Source of the DNA: JBDTRY01 sp039931435
GTDB lineage: Bacteria > Acidobacteriota > Thermoanaerobaculia > Gp7-AA8
NCBI GenBank assembly: GCA_039931435.1
Contig: JBDTRY010000210.1
Coordinates: forward strand, 1 to 6,751
DNA: 6,751 nt
Reading direction: 5' to 3'
Below the pieces are notes generated by a model. It made no database searches. It was not told where the DNA came from and saw only the letters and a list, made by a program, of their open reading frames with translations. Shown here one piece after another: positions 5,940 through 6,751 of this stretch. Made by a program: the position numbers and the translations under genes. Positions within the stretch are counted from its first letter, which is position 1. Every line of letters begins with the position of its first letter.

Positions 5940-6751
5940 CACGTCTCCTTCCTGTGCGGTGACGGAACAATCGTCTCAATTTCGGCGAGGTCTTCCTTTG
6001 TGAGCTGCCAGCCCGCCGCTGCCACATTCGAACGAACCTGATCGGCGCGCGTGGCGCCGGCGATCACGGAGGCCACCGACTCCGTCATGAGCAGCCACGA
6101 GAATGCCAGCTCCAGAATCGTTTTTCCTCGGGACTCGGCAAAGGCGATGAGCTTCTCAACGATATCCAGCTTGTCCGCGGTCACCGACGCCGCTGACTTC
6201 CCCTGAGCGAGGCGGCTTCCTTCCGGTGGCGGCTGGCCGCGTCGGTATTTCCCGGTCAGCAACCCACTGGCCAGAGGGAAATACGGCAGGAAGGCCAGGC
6301 CCTGACGTGCGCACTCTTCGAGAACCGCGCCTTCGGGTTCGCGGTGCATGAGGCTGTATTCATTCTGCACGCTGACGAAGTGGGCGCGATCGCCGGCCGC
6401 CTTCTCAGCTTCACGCAGTTGCTCGGCCGAAAAATTCGAGCAGCCGATCTCCCGGACTTTCCCGGATTGCACCAGCTCGTCAAGCGCGCCGAGCGTGTCG
6501 GCGATGGGCACCGAGGGATCGGGCTGATGAAGTTGGTAGAGATCGATGCAGTCGGTATTCAAGCGCCGCAGGCTGTCCTCGGCGGCGCGGCGAACGTACG
6601 AAGGGTGGGCTCCCTGCTTCTGGGCATCGATCTTCATGCCGAATTTCGTGGCGATGATGACGTCCTTGCGCCGCGACCCGAGGGCCTGAGCGAGATACTC
6701 CTCACTCTTCGTACCGCCGTAAATGTCGGCGGTGTCGAAAAAGTTGATCCC
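5939..6751 (-). CDS. Aldo/keto reductase, third and divergent copy, 5' end outside the window
   Basis: The visible part has 270 residues; about 40-50 N-terminal residues lie beyond the right edge. The frame is open from the edge, and the family motifs there (GINFFDTADIYGG) show that the first internal ATG at 6637 is not the start. Counting from the edge, the tetrad is Asp6, Tyr11, Lys36 (IATKFG) and His75 (LYQLHQPD). Further family segments are VREIGCSNFSAEQL, VQNEYSLMHREPEG, FPLASGLLTGKYRRG and, near the C terminus, VIAGATRADQVRSN for cofactor binding. The LHQPD and GCSNFS motifs, in place of QHRVD and GxSEA in the other two copies, place it in a different AKR branch. It probably reduces carbonyls with NADPH; the substrate is unknown. 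It is the upstream gene of a two-gene operon, ending in a TGATG overlap with the next reductase. Confidence 0.9.
   Translation of the reverse strand, partial: GINFFDTADIYGGTKSEEYLAQALGSRRKDVIIATKFGMKIDAQKQGAHPSYVRRAAEDSLRRLNTDCIDLYQLHQPDPSVPIADTLGALDELVQSGKVREIGCSNFSAEQLREAEKAAGDRAHFVSVQNEYSLMHREPEGAVLEECARQGLAFLPYFPLASGLLTGKYRRGQPPPEGSRLAQGKSAASVTADKLDIVEKLIAFAESRGKTILELAFSWLLMTESVASVIAGATRADQVRSNVAAAGWQLTKEDLAEIETIVPSPHRKET
5945..5950 (-). promoter_or_regulatory. Ribosome binding site inside the upstream reductase gene
   Basis: AAGGAG lies within the last codons (AGG AAG GAG ACG TGA) of the upstream reductase and 5 bases before the ATG of the downstream one. It decides the ATG at 5939 over the adjacent GTG and fits coupled translation. 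Confidence 0.7.

Overview
The window is GC-rich, unsplit bacterial DNA with short intergenic gaps. It most likely comes from an Acidobacteriota chromosome. Three things point there: a stand-alone DUF4388 protein, a lipoprotein with DUF5666-like repeats, and intergenic copies of a GTCATCCTG...CGAAGGATC-type repeat that I remember as abundant in Acidobacteriota. This placement is from memory and gene content, not from a database search. No rRNA, tRNA, CRISPR array or transposase is visible.

Left part (1-1896). A 278-base leader, which may hold the last 38 codons of an upstream gene, precedes a DUF4388 gene on the plus strand (279-761). Convergent to it is a lipoprotein gene on the minus strand (819-1553), built from two copies of one beta-rich domain joined by an Asn/Gly/Tyr/Pro linker. 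A 343-base non-coding stretch (1554-1896) follows. It holds three copies of the 9-mer GTCATCCTG, two of them in a perfect 16-bp inverted repeat.

Right part (1897-6751). This is a compact block of metabolic enzymes: an aldo/keto reductase (AKR) on the minus strand (1897-2877, TTG start), and, divergent from it across 92 bases, a two-gene plus-strand operon. That operon encodes a luciferase-like flavin-dependent oxidoreductase (2970-3980) and, 9 bases later, an adenine deaminase (3990-4937). Convergent with them, 15 bases away, is a second minus-strand operon of two more AKRs. Its upstream gene runs off the right edge (5939-6751), and its stop overlaps the start of the downstream gene (4953-5939) in a TGATG junction. 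The first and second AKRs are close paralogues; the third is a more distant member.

How the genes may work together: the block combines NADPH-type carbonyl reduction, a flavin-dependent oxidoreductase and purine-base deamination. The deaminase reaction (adenine to hypoxanthine) is well supported by family-specific residues. The substrates of the flavoenzyme and AKRs cannot be read from sequence. I see no clear evidence of a new defence, mobile or biosynthetic system. The points most worth checking are the repeat cluster, the flavoenzyme-deaminase pairing and the repeat lipoprotein.
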